Origin: DAHVFK01 sp963755395
Lineage (GTDB): Bacteria; Pseudomonadota; Gammaproteobacteria; Burkholderiales; SG8-39
Length of the DNA: 64,000 bases
Direction: 5' to 3'
Assembly (NCBI GenBank): GCA_963755395.1
Contig: CAVWJJ010000002.1
Span: 434,001 to 498,000, forward strand
The notes under the pieces were generated by a model. It saw only the letters and a program-made list of their open reading frames with translations. It did no database searches and had not been told where the DNA came from. Position numbers and translations under genes: made by a program. This document shows, one piece after another, positions 1-9,488 of the stretch. Within the stretch, counting starts at the first letter, position 1. The number at the start of each line of letters is the position of its first letter.

Positions 1-192
1 GAGTACGTGGTCGATTTCCTGCCCAAGGTGAAGATCGAAGTCGTGGTGGCGGACAACCAGGTCGAGCCCGCGATCGAGGCGATCGTCAAGGCCGCACGCA
101 CCGGCAAGATCGGCGACGGCAAGATATTCGTCACCGCGGTCGAGCACGTGGTCCGGATCCGCACCGGCGAGACCAACGAATCGGCAGTCTAG
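1..192 (+). CDS. PII nitrogen regulatory protein (GlnB/GlnK), C-terminal part
   Basis: The 5' end is cut by the window; the reading frame is open from base 1. The 63 residues seen match the PII family from about residue 50 to the end: the first two residues (E-Y) correspond to the region of Tyr51, the uridylylation site of the T-loop, followed by VDFLPKVKIEVVV and the C-terminal TGKIGDGKIF and RIRTGE signatures that line the ATP/2-oxoglutarate pocket. PII proteins are trimeric sensors of nitrogen, carbon and energy state that control glutamine synthetase, AmtB or NtrB. GlnB and GlnK cannot be separated from this fragment. The stop codon overlaps the end of the convergent Smr gene by four bases. 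Confidence 0.93.
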   Translation, partial: EYVVDFLPKVKIEVVVADNQVEPAIEAIVKAARTGKIGDGKIFVTAVEHVVRIRTGETNESAV

Positions 193-752
193 GTTCGCGC
201 TTTCAGCAGCACGAGCACGGCGCCGCTGCCGCCCTGTGCCTGCGGCGCCTGGCAGAATGCCAGCACCTCGTCGCGCAGCATCAGCCATTTCCTGAGCTTG
301 TGCTTCAGCACCGGCTCGCGATTGGGCGAGCCCAGCCCCTTGCCGTGCACGATGCGCACGCAATGCCGGCCGCGCAACGCGCAGCGGCGCAGAAACTCGG
401 CCACGCTGATCGCCGCCTGCGCCCGGTTCATGCCGTGCAGGTCGAGCTCGTCCTGCACCACCCAGTGGCCGCGCCGCAGGCGGCGCAGGGCCTGGCGCGA
501 AAGCCCGTCGCGCAAATAGACAAGCTCTTCTCCCGACTCGAGCGCGTCGTCGAGCGTGACCGGCCCGCTAAGCGTCTCGGCCAGGGCGGCGCGCTCGTCG
601 CGCCGGCTGTGCTGCGGAATCGGCGCCGGCGGCGCCCGCCTCAGCGGCTTGCGCCTTGCGGGCGCGATCGGTTGCACGTCAGCCACCGCGCGACGGAAGT
701 CCAGGTCGTCGTCGGGCGGCTTGCGCGTGGCCGGCACCGGGGCATTCCTCAC
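189..752 (-). CDS. Smr-domain protein
   Basis: A 187-residue protein with a basic, Pro/Arg-rich N-terminal half and a C-terminal Smr (small MutS-related) domain. The two hallmark motifs are present: LDLHG followed by VAEFL, and RIVHGKGLGS, ending in a GGSGAVLVLL strand. Stand-alone Smr proteins are nucleases acting on nucleic-acid structures or collided ribosomes; which substrate this one uses cannot be told. I placed the start at a GTG whose GTGA overlaps the trxB stop, because the frame upstream of it runs antisense-like through trxB. The overlap suggests co-translation with trxB. Confidence 0.85.
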   Translation of the reverse strand: MRNAPVPATRKPPDDDLDFRRAVADVQPIAPARRKPLRRAPPAPIPQHSRRDERAALAETLSGPVTLDDALESGEELVYLRDGLSRQALRRLRRGHWVVQDELDLHGMNRAQAAISVAEFLRRCALRGRHCVRIVHGKGLGSPNREPVLKHKLRKWLMLRDEVLAFCQAPQAQGGSGAVLVLLKART

Positions 753-1702
753 CCGGCCAGGCTGTCGAGGTACTTCTCGGCGTCGAGCGCGGCCATGCAG
801 CCGCTCGACGCGCTGGTGACGGCCTGACGATAGACGTGGTCCTGCACGTCGCCGGCGGCGAATACGCCGGCCGCGCTGGTCGCAGTTGCGTTGCCGTTGC
901 GCCCGCCGCGGGTCACGATGTACCCGTTCTCCATTTCGAGCTGGCGTTCGAAGATCGACGTATTCGGAGTGTGTCCGATGGCCACGAACAGGCCGGTCAC
1001 GGCAAGCTGTTTCGCGGCCCCGGTGGCCGCGTGCTTGAGCTGCAGGCCGGTGACGCCGCTCTTGTCCCCCAGCACTTCGTCCAGCACGTGGTGCCACTCC
1101 AGCCGCACGTTGCCTTCGGCCGCCTTTTTCATGAGCTTGTCGATCATGATCTTCTCGGCCCGTAGCTTGTCGCGCCGGTGCACCAGCGTCACCGTGCGCG
1201 CGATATTGGCGAGATACAGCGCCTCCTCGACCGCGGTGTTGCCGCCGCCGATCACGGCGACGTCCTGACCCTTGTAGAAGAAGCCGTCGCAGGTGGCGCA
1301 GGCGGACACGCCGCGCCCCATGAACTTCTGCTCCGATTCGAGCCCGAGGTACTTGGCCGAGGCGCCGGTGGCGACGATGAGCGCATCGCAGGTATAGGTC
1401 GCCGAGTCCCCCTCGAGCACCAGTGGCCGCTCGCCCAGGCGCGCGCTGTGCACATGGTCGAACACGATCTCGGTTTCGAAGCGCTCGGCGTGCTTCTGAA
1501 AGCGCTCCATCAGCTCGGGGCCCTGGACGCCGTTCGCGTCCGCCGGCCAGTTGTCCACGTCGGTGGTGGTCATCAGCTGGCCGCCCTGTGCCAGGCCGGT
1601 GACAAGCAGGGGGCGCAGGTTGGCTCGCGCGGCGTACACCGCGGCGGTGTAGCCGGCCGGGCCGGAACCGAGGATAAGCAGGCGTGTATGACGGGTGGCC
1701 AT
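749..1702 (-). CDS. trxB: Thioredoxin reductase
   Basis: 317 residues, the usual length for low-molecular-weight thioredoxin reductase, which passes electrons from NADPH through FAD to thioredoxin in the cytoplasm. Visible motifs: FAD-binding GSGPAG at residues 12-17, the redox-active CATC at 135-138, NADPH-binding GGGNTAVE at 152-159, and a late FAD motif, AAGDVQD. The gene diverges from the CRP-type regulator at 1812 and overlaps the downstream Smr gene by four bases. The ATG start is well placed for the N-terminal beta strand. Confidence 0.97.
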   Translation of the reverse strand: MATRHTRLLILGSGPAGYTAAVYAARANLRPLLVTGLAQGGQLMTTTDVDNWPADANGVQGPELMERFQKHAERFETEIVFDHVHSARLGERPLVLEGDSATYTCDALIVATGASAKYLGLESEQKFMGRGVSACATCDGFFYKGQDVAVIGGGNTAVEEALYLANIARTVTLVHRRDKLRAEKIMIDKLMKKAAEGNVRLEWHHVLDEVLGDKSGVTGLQLKHAATGAAKQLAVTGLFVAIGHTPNTSIFERQLEMENGYIVTRGGRNGNATATSAAGVFAAGDVQDHVYRQAVTSASSGCMAALDAEKYLDSLAG

Positions 1703-1811
1703 GGCAGGGCGGGGGGCTGCGGCAGCGCTTCGGTCGATCGCGGTCGATTATAAACGACCGATTCTGCTAACATTGCCACGTTCACAGGCGCGATACCAAG
1801 CGGGGAGGAGC

Positions 1812-2489
1812 ATGGCGGGCGTACCCACGACAGTGTCGACAACGGTGCTGAGAGCGGTTCCACTGTTCTCGAGCGTCCCCGACGAGCAATTGCGCGCTCT
1901 CGCCACGGTGGTCACGCGCAGGAGCGTGGCGCGCGGGGCGACAATCATGGTGGCGGGCGATCAGACCGACTCGCTTTACATCATCCTTTCGGGCCGGCTG
2001 AAGGTGATGATGAGCGACGCCGAGGGCAAGGAAGTGATCCTCAGCATCCTCGGCCCGGGGGAGTTCTTCGGCGAGATGGGGCTGATCGACGACAGCCCGC
2101 GCTCAGCGAGCGTGCTGGCCATCGAGCCCTGCGAGCTGCTGTCGATCGCCAAACGCGACTTCAACAAGTGCCTGGCCGAAAACTTCGAGATGGCGATGGC
2201 GGTGATGCGCGGCCTGGTGCGGCGCCTGCGCGAGGCCGACCGCAAGATCGGCAGCCTGGCGCTGCTCGACGTCTACGGCCGGGTCGCGCGCCTGCTGCTC
2301 GACATGGCGGACACGGTCGACGGCCAGAAGATGGTGACCAAGCGCCTGCCCAAGCAGGACATCGCCAAGATGATCGGCGCCTCGCGCGAGATGGTGAGCC
2401 GCGTGATGAAGGACCTGCAGCTGGGCGGTTACATCGAAATGCGCGGCTCGACCATTGTGCTGCACGAGTCGATCATGCTGCCGGACTAG
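1812..2489 (+). CDS. CRP-type transcriptional regulator
   Basis: 225 residues. An N-terminal cyclic-nucleotide-binding fold carries GEFFGEMGLI and the PRSAS segment (R97, S98), equivalent to the cAMP-contacting Arg-Ser of E. coli CRP. The C-terminal winged helix has the recognition sequence GASREMVSRVMKDL (about 189-202), with the canonical R-E-xxx-R pattern that reads TGTGA half-sites. This keeps it apart from the other Crp/Fnr-like proteins in the window, whose recognition helices differ. Start chosen at the ATG preceded by GGGGAGGAG; an open frame continues upstream but lacks such a site. It lies between trxB and ftsK. Confidence 0.92.
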   Translation: MAGVPTTVSTTVLRAVPLFSSVPDEQLRALATVVTRRSVARGATIMVAGDQTDSLYIILSGRLKVMMSDAEGKEVILSILGPGEFFGEMGLIDDSPRSASVLAIEPCELLSIAKRDFNKCLAENFEMAMAVMRGLVRRLREADRKIGSLALLDVYGRVARLLLDMADTVDGQKMVTKRLPKQDIAKMIGASREMVSRVMKDLQLGGYIEMRGSTIVLHESIMLPD

Positions 2490-2525
2490 GCTCGCGCTAG
2501 AACGGATCTCACGATCCGGCGCTAA

Positions 2526-2547
2526 GCGCCCGCCCGGGCGGGGGTTT
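2526..2547 (+). terminator. Possible rho-independent terminator after the CRP-type gene
   Basis: A 14-base perfect GC palindrome (CCCGCCC/GGGCGGG, 2529-2542) is followed by GG and a short TTT run, 40 bases after the regulator stop and 46 bases before ftsK. The T-run is short, so termination may be partial. Confidence 0.4.
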
Positions 2548-2592
2548 CGAGCAGGGAGTGGGGTACAATCCCGCACTTCCCAGCGGGCCTAA

Positions 2593-4869
2593 ATGGCAGC
2601 AGCGCAAAAATCCTCCGCAGCCCCACTTCCCGCCAAGCTCGCGAGCCTTCTGCGCGAGGCGAAGTGGCTGGTGCTGGTCGCGCTCGCGGCCTATCTGCTG
2701 CTGATCCTGGCGACTTACCACAAGGATGATCCGGGCTGGTCGCACAGCGCGACCGCCGCGGTGGTCCAGAACGCGGGCGGGCGCCTGGGCGCATGGCTCG
2801 CCGACCTGCTGCTGTTCCTGTTCGGCGTTTCGGCGTACTGGTGGGCGGCGCTTTGCGCCTACGTCGTGGTCTGGGGCTACCGGCGGATCGACGGCAGCGG
2901 ATTGATCGATCGCCGCCCGCTCGCGATCGCGTTCGCCGGCTTCGTGCTGCTGCTGCTGGCGAGCGCCGCGCTCGAGGCGCTGCGCCTGCAGTCGCTGCCC
3001 GCCGAGCTGCCGCTCGCGGCCGGCGGAATGGTCGGCCAGTCGGTGGGCCACCTAGTGGCGGGCGTGTTCGGCTTGACCGGCGCGACCCTGGCGCTGATCA
3101 CGCTGGTCGCGGTCGGGTTCAGCCTGTTCACCGGAATCTCCTGGCTTGCGGTATCCGAGTTCACCGGTTTCCTGCTCGAGTCGCTGTACGGTCTCGCGCG
3201 CCGAACCTGGGAGCAGCGCAAGGATCGCAAGCTGGGCGAGATCGCGCGCGAGGAGCGCGACTTCGTGGTCGAGGCCGAGCGCAAGCGCGAAGAGGATCAC
3301 CCGCCGTTGCGCATCGAGCCGTCGATCGTCGAGATCAAGAAGTCGGAGCGCGCGCAGAAGGAAAAGCAGGCCCCGCTGTTCGACGACCTGCCCGACACGC
3401 CGCTGCCGCCGCTCAAGCTGCTGGACGAGGCGCGGCACGACGCCGAGCAGGTCACCGCGGAGACGCTCGAGTTCACCTCGCGCCTGATCGAGAAGAAGCT
3501 GTCGGACTTCGGCGTCTCGGTCAAGGTCCTTGCTGCGTATCCCGGCCCGGTCATCACCCGCTACGAGATCGAGCCCGCGGTCGGAGTCAAGGGCAGCCAG
3601 ATCGTCAACCTGGTCAAGGACCTCGCGCGCGCGCTGTCGGTGGTGTCGATCAGGGTGGTCGAGACGATTCCGGGCAAGTCGTGCATGGGCCTCGAGATCC
3701 CCAATCCGCACCGCCAGACGGTGCGTCTGTCGGAAATCCTCGGCTCGGCGGTTTACCACGACACGCATTCGCCGCTCGCGCTGGTGCTCGGCAAGGACAT
3801 CGCCGGCAAGCCGGTGGTCGCGGACCTGGCGAAGATGCCGCACCTGCTGGTGGCGGGCACCACGGGCTCGGGCAAGTCGGTCGCGCTCAACGCGATGATC
3901 CTCGCGCTGCTGTACAAGTCGGAGCCGCGCAGCGTGCGCCTGATCCTGGTCGACCCGAAGATGCTCGAGCTGTCGGTGTACCAGGACATCCCGCACCTGC
4001 TTGCGCCGGTGGTGACCGACATGAAGCAGGCGGCCAATGCGCTCAACTGGTGCGTGGCCGAGATGGACCGGCGCTACAAGCTGATGTCGTGGGTCGGGGT
4101 GCGGAACCTCGCGGGCTACAACCACAAGGTGGCGGACGCGGAGAAGGCGGGCAAGCCGCTGGAGGACCCGGCGACGATCGAATCCGGCTCGCCGCAGCCG
4201 CTCAAGCCGCTGCCGCACATCGTGGTGGTGATCGACGAGCTCGCCGACCTGATGATGGTGGTCGGCAAGAAGGTCGAGGAGCTGATCGCGCGCCTGGCGC
4301 AGAAGGCGCGCGCGGCGGGCATCCACCTCATCCTCGCCACGCAGCGGCCGTCGGTCGACGTGATTACCGGCCTGATCAAGGCCAACATTCCGACCCGGAT
4401 CGCATTCCAGGTCGCGAGCAAGGTCGATTCGCGCACCATCCTCGACCAGTCGGGCGCCGAATCGCTGCTCGGCGCGGGCGACATGCTCTACATGCCGCTC
4501 GGAACCGGATTACCGCAGCGGGTGCATGGCGCGTTCGTCGCCGACCACGAGGTGCACCGGGTGGTCGAGTACCTCAAGGGGCTGGCCGCGCCCGAGTACC
4601 TGCAGGACGTGCTCCAGCCGCAGGAGGCGGCGGAGCTGGGCGCCGATGGCGGCGGCGAAGGCGGCGGCGAGAAGGACCCGCTCTACGACCAGGCGGTGGA
4701 GATCGTGCTGCGAACCCGCCGCCCGTCGATTTCGCTGGTGCAGCGCCACCTGCGCATCGGCTACAACCGCGCCGCGCGCCTGATCGAAGACATGGAGCGC
4801 GCCGGGCTGGTGTCGCCGATGCAGTCCAACGGCAATCGCGAAGTGCTGGTGCCGGCGAAGGCCGAGTAG
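2593..4869 (+). CDS. ftsK: DNA translocase FtsK
   Basis: 758 residues, typical for a betaproteobacterial FtsK with a short linker. The N-terminal ~200 residues contain four hydrophobic membrane segments, followed by a charged linker. The RecA-like motor domain has a Walker A motif GTTGSGKS near residue 422 and a Walker B segment IVVVIDELADL near 543. The C-terminal ~70 residues form the winged-helix gamma domain (RRPSISLVQRHLRIGYNRAA) that reads KOPS sequences. FtsK acts at the division septum to pump chromosome dimers toward XerCD-dif. The stop codon directly abuts the ATG of lolA, so the two are probably co-transcribed. Confidence 0.97.
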   Translation: MAAAQKSSAAPLPAKLASLLREAKWLVLVALAAYLLLILATYHKDDPGWSHSATAAVVQNAGGRLGAWLADLLLFLFGVSAYWWAALCAYVVVWGYRRIDGSGLIDRRPLAIAFAGFVLLLLASAALEALRLQSLPAELPLAAGGMVGQSVGHLVAGVFGLTGATLALITLVAVGFSLFTGISWLAVSEFTGFLLESLYGLARRTWEQRKDRKLGEIAREERDFVVEAERKREEDHPPLRIEPSIVEIKKSERAQKEKQAPLFDDLPDTPLPPLKLLDEARHDAEQVTAETLEFTSRLIEKKLSDFGVSVKVLAAYPGPVITRYEIEPAVGVKGSQIVNLVKDLARALSVVSIRVVETIPGKSCMGLEIPNPHRQTVRLSEILGSAVYHDTHSPLALVLGKDIAGKPVVADLAKMPHLLVAGTTGSGKSVALNAMILALLYKSEPRSVRLILVDPKMLELSVYQDIPHLLAPVVTDMKQAANALNWCVAEMDRRYKLMSWVGVRNLAGYNHKVADAEKAGKPLEDPATIESGSPQPLKPLPHIVVVIDELADLMMVVGKKVEELIARLAQKARAAGIHLILATQRPSVDVITGLIKANIPTRIAFQVASKVDSRTILDQSGAESLLGAGDMLYMPLGTGLPQRVHGAFVADHEVHRVVEYLKGLAAPEYLQDVLQPQEAAELGADGGGEGGGEKDPLYDQAVEIVLRTRRPSISLVQRHLRIGYNRAARLIEDMERAGLVSPMQSNGNREVLVPAKAE

Positions 4870-5493
4870 ATGCGCCCCGGGCTGCGGGCGGCCGCCGCCG
4901 CACTCATCGCGCTTGCGGCGCCGCCGGCGCATGCCACGGCGCTCGCGCGCTTCGAATCCTTCCTGCACGAGACCCGCTCCGCGCGCGCGCAGTTCGAGCA
5001 GCGCGTCTACGACCGCGACGGCAAGCAGCTGCAGAAATCCAGCGGCAGCTTCGAGTTCCGGCGCCCGGGGCTGTTTCGCTGGACCTACGCCGCGCCCACG
5101 CCGCAACTGATCGTGGGCGACGGCAAGGACGTCTGGATCTACGATCGCGACCTGGACCAGGTCACGGTACGGCGCATGGCGAAGGCGCTCGGCTCGACTC
5201 CTGCGGCGCTGCTCGCCGGCAGCGCCGAGGTCGAGCGCGCATTCCAGTTCAGCGAAGCCGGAACGCGTGACGGTCTCGAGTGGCTCGACGCCAAGCCGCG
5301 CGACGCCGACGCGGGATTCGGCCTCATCCGCCTCGGGCTCGGCCCCAAGGGCGTAGAAGCGATGGAGCTGAACGATCATTTCGGCCAGATCACGCGCCTG
5401 CGCTTCCACGCCATCACGCTCAATCCCGAGCTCGATTCCGCGCAGTTCCGCTTCACGCCACCCAAGGGCGCCGACGTGCTCGGCGAGCCCTGA
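4870..5493 (+). CDS. lolA: Outer-membrane lipoprotein carrier protein LolA
   Basis: 207 residues with an N-terminal signal peptide (hydrophobic Ala/Leu segment ending in AHA about residue 23). The mature part shows LolA features: ARAQFEQRVYDRDG, an SSGSFEFRRPGLFRW segment, and DGKDVWIYDRDLDQVTVR. LolA ferries lipoproteins across the periplasm from LolCDE to LolB. The gene starts on the base after the ftsK stop and is followed nine bases later by rarA, a conserved order in betaproteobacteria. The several lipobox proteins elsewhere in this window would be clients. Confidence 0.93.
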   Translation: MRPGLRAAAAALIALAAPPAHATALARFESFLHETRSARAQFEQRVYDRDGKQLQKSSGSFEFRRPGLFRWTYAAPTPQLIVGDGKDVWIYDRDLDQVTVRRMAKALGSTPAALLAGSAEVERAFQFSEAGTRDGLEWLDAKPRDADAGFGLIRLGLGPKGVEAMELNDHFGQITRLRFHAITLNPELDSAQFRFTPPKGADVLGEP

Positions 5494-5502
5494 GGCAGCG
5501 GC

Positions 5503-6791
5503 ATGGCCGACCTCTTCGGCACCGCCGCGCCGGCCGCGCCGCTGGCCGAGGCGCTGCGCCCGCGCAGCATCGACGAAGTGATCGGGCAGCGCCACCTGCT
5601 CGGCCCTGGCAAGCCGCTGCGGCTCGCGTTCGAGTCCGGCAAGCCGCACTCGATGATCCTGTGGGGGCCGCCGGGGACGGGCAAGACGACCATCGCGCGC
5701 CTGATGGCGACCGCGTTCGATTGCGAGTTCATCGCGCTCTCGGCCGTGTTCTCGGGCGTGAAGGAGATCCGCGAGGCGGTGCAGCAGGCGGAAGCCGTGC
5801 TCGCGCGCTCCGCTCGCCGCACGATCCTGTTCGTCGACGAGGTGCACCGCTTCAACAAGGCGCAGCAGGACGCGTTCCTGCCCTACGTCGAGCGCGGGCT
5901 GTTCACCTTCATCGGCGCGACCACCGAGAATCCTTCGTTCGAGGTGAATTCGGCGCTGCTGTCTCGCGCCACCGTTTACGTGCTGGAGAGCCTGTCCGCC
6001 GAGGACCTGGCGACGCTGCTCGCGCGCACGGAAATCGAGCTCGACGAAGGCGCGCGCGAGCGCCTGATCGGCTTCGCCGACGGCGATGCGCGGCGACTGC
6101 TGAACGCGGTCGAGATCCTGCGCAACGCGCGCCCGACGGGCGTGATCGACGCCGCGTTCGTCGAGTCGGCGCTGGCGAAGAACCTGCGCCGCTTCGACAA
6201 GGGCGGCGAGCAGTTCTACGACCAGATCTCGGCGCTGCACAAGGCGGTGCGCGGCTCCGACCCGGACGCTTCGCTCTACTGGCTGGTGCGGATGCTCGAC
6301 GGCGGCGCCGATCCGCTCTACCTCGGGCGGCGCATCGTGCGCATGGCCACCGAGGACATCGGCCTGGCCGACCCGCGCGCGCTGCGCCTCGCGCTCGACG
6401 CCTGCGAGACCTACGAGCGGCTCGGCTCGCCGGAGGGCGAGCTCGCGCTCGCCGAGGCGGTGCTCTATCTCGCCTGCGCGGCGAAGTCGAACGCGGCCTA
6501 CAGCGCTTATAATGCGGCGCGCGAATTCGTCGCGACGGACGGCACGCGGCCGGTGCCGCTGCACATCCGCAATGCGCCGACCCGGCTGATGAAGCATCTC
6601 GGCTACGGCAAGGACTACCGCTACGCGCACGACGAAGACGGCGGCTACGCCGCGGGCGAGAACTACTTTCCCGAGGGCATGCCGCAAGTGGAGTGGTATC
6701 GGCCCACCGATCGGGGCCTGGAAGCGAAAATCCGCGACAAGCTCGAGCATCTGCGCGCACTCGACGCCGAAGCGGGAGGAAAGAGAAGGAA

Positions 6792-6795
<4 letters not shown>
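5503..6795 (+). CDS. rarA: Replication-associated recombination protein A (RarA/MgsA AAA+ ATPase)
   Basis: 430 residues. An AAA+ ATPase related to clamp-loader subunits and acting at stalled replication forks. Walker A is GPPGTGKTT at about residues 55-63 and Walker B is ILFVDEVHRFNK at about 107-118; the sensor-1 region reads FIGATTENPSFEVNSALLSR. The C-terminal domain has the family signature YFPEGM near the end. Its stop codon overlaps the serS start (ATGA), implying translational coupling. Confidence 0.96.
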
Positions 6796-8066
<1,271 letters not shown>

Positions 8067-8099
8067 CAAAGCTAGAGTAGCGTCGGAGCGCACGCCCGG

Positions 8100-8840
8100 A
8101 TGGAAACGGACCCCGACAACAAGCCATCGCCGAATTCCGGCGAAGTGTCGCGCAAACGGCGGCATCCGCAGATCAAGGTGCAGGCGTTTCTCGGCAAGCT
8201 GCCGCTGTTCAGCGAGATGAGCCCCGAGGAGCTCGACCGGATCGCCGCCGGCACCGAGACGCAGTACGTGCAGAAGGGCGAGGAGGTGTGCCACACGGGC
8301 GATCCGGTCACCGGTTTCCACGTCGTGGTCTACGGCCAGGTGACGCTCGGCTTCACCTCGCCGCAGGGGGTGGAGAAAGTGGTCGAGATCGTCCGCCCCG
8401 GGCAGAGCTTCGGCGAGGCTCTTATGTTTCTCGACCGGCCCTACATCGTGTTCGCGCGGGCGCTCGCCGACTCGATGCTGCTGCACGTCGCGAAGCGCAC
8501 GGTAAACGAGGAGCTGGCGCGCGACCCCGGCTTCGCGCGCCGCATGCTCTCCGGCCTGTCGCAGCGCCTGCACGGCCTCGTGCGCGACGTCGAGGCCTAT
8601 ACGCTGCGCTCGGGCTCGGAACGGGTGATCGGCTACCTGCTGAGCGAGCTGCCGGAAGGCGCCGGCGCCGGCCAGGTGGAGGTGGAGCTCACGCCGGGCA
8701 AGAACGTGATCGCCTCCCGCCTCAACATGACACCGGAGCACTTCTCGCGCATCCTGCACGACCTCGACGCGCAGGGCATGATCAAGGTCGAAGGGCCCCT
8801 GGTGCGAATTCCCGATCTGAATCGCCTGCGCGGCCGTTGA
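8100..8840 (+). CDS. DNR/NnrR-like Crp/Fnr-family regulator
   Basis: 246 residues: a basic, disordered N-terminal ~25 residues, a cyclic-nucleotide-binding-type beta barrel (EEVCHTGDPVTGFHVVVYGQ) and a C-terminal winged helix with PGKNVIASRLNMTPEHFSRI. The recognition segment PEHFSR resembles DNR-type regulators (E-xx-S-R), which bind FNR-like TTGAT-N4-ATCAA sites. Such sites lie 0.5 kb downstream between the hemerythrin gene and narK, so a role as nitrate/NO-responsive activator of the nar operon is a reasonable inference. No N-terminal Cys cluster is present, so it is not an Fe-S FNR. Its 3' end overlaps the convergent hemerythrin gene by about 59 bases. Confidence 0.85.
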   Translation: METDPDNKPSPNSGEVSRKRRHPQIKVQAFLGKLPLFSEMSPEELDRIAAGTETQYVQKGEEVCHTGDPVTGFHVVVYGQVTLGFTSPQGVEKVVEIVRPGQSFGEALMFLDRPYIVFARALADSMLLHVAKRTVNEELARDPGFARRMLSGLSQRLHGLVRDVEAYTLRSGSERVIGYLLSELPEGAGAGQVEVELTPGKNVIASRLNMTPEHFSRILHDLDAQGMIKVEGPLVRIPDLNRLRGR

Positions 8841-9267
8841 GCGCCTGCGCGCCGGCAAGCAGGTCGGCGCGCGCCCCGAGCAGCCGGTCGCAGGCGGGGT
8901 AGAGGACAGATTCTTCCTTGACGTTGTGCTCGTGCAGGAGCGCGCGCAGCTGGTCTAGCTCGGCGCGGCAGCCGTCCGGGTCGATGCGCGGCTGGGCGGC
9001 GCCAAGAGCGGCGAGCACGTCCTTCATCTCGGTGTGCTCGGCACGCATCACTTGCGTCGGTCCCACGCGCAGACCGCTCGCCTCCTCGAACGCAGGGAAC
9101 AGCTCGCCCTCTTCGAAGGCGATGTGACGCTCGAGCTCATCGCCCAGGGCCGCGACCTGGCGCGTGAACGCCGCCCAATCCGACGCCGCCGCGGCCTCCA
9201 ACGCCGATGCGAAGAATCGATCGCAATAGCGATGATGCCGCGACAGAGATTCCGCGAGTCCTCCCAT
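8782..9267 (-). CDS. Hemerythrin HHE-domain protein
   Basis: 161 residues with the expected diiron ligand pattern: SRHHRYCD near the start, FEEGELFPAFEE, HTEMKDVL and HEHNVKEESVLYPACD. Such proteins bind O2 or NO or repair iron-sulfur clusters; next to a nitrate respiration operon, handling of NO or metal-centre damage is plausible. I chose the ATG at 9267 that begins GGLAESLSRHH; a TTG in frame at 9342 lies inside an FNR box and is unlikely. The gene is divergent from narK and shares its promoter region. Confidence 0.88.
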   Translation of the reverse strand: MGGLAESLSRHHRYCDRFFASALEAAAASDWAAFTRQVAALGDELERHIAFEEGELFPAFEEASGLRVGPTQVMRAEHTEMKDVLAALGAAQPRIDPDGCRAELDQLRALLHEHNVKEESVLYPACDRLLGARADLLAGAQALNGRAGDSDREFAPGALRP

Positions 9268-9328
9268 GGCTTTCAAGCTCCACGTCGTTGCGTCCGCGAA
9301 TTGTTCGCGGCGCGAGCCGGCGCGGACC

Positions 9329-9342
9329 TTGATATGAGTCAA
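9329..9342. promoter_or_regulatory. FNR/DNR-type box, hemerythrin side
   Basis: TTGATATGAGTCAA, matching TTGAT-N4-ATCAA at nine of the ten defined positions. It lies 62 bases upstream of the hemerythrin start. Confidence 0.7.
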
Positions 9343-9383
9343 GCGAATCCGCGCGGACGTTCGACCTGCGAGGCCCGAATCGC

Positions 9384-9397
9384 TTGATGTGGATCAA
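9384..9397. promoter_or_regulatory. FNR/DNR-type box, narK side
   Basis: TTGATGTGGATCAA is a perfect TTGAT-N4-ATCAA site, 92 bases upstream of the narK ATG. It likely activates the nar operon under low oxygen or NO. Confidence 0.8.
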
Positions 9398-9488
9398 GCA
9401 AGCGACCCGCGCTCGACGCGTAACTTAAGGCAAGCGTCGGGACGCTCCGCCCCTGCGAGCGAACGGCGAGGAAAACCGGAACTTGAAC

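Noticed and set aside
2793..5270. An 825-codon open frame over ftsK
   Set aside because: It is the +2 shadow of ftsK and lolA; its sequence is Arg/Gly/Ala-rich without domain signatures, as expected for high-GC shadow frames.
4510..6750. A 746-codon minus-strand frame opposite rarA and ftsK
   Set aside because: Antisense shadow of rarA; composition is His/Arg/Ala-rich and no motif can be read.
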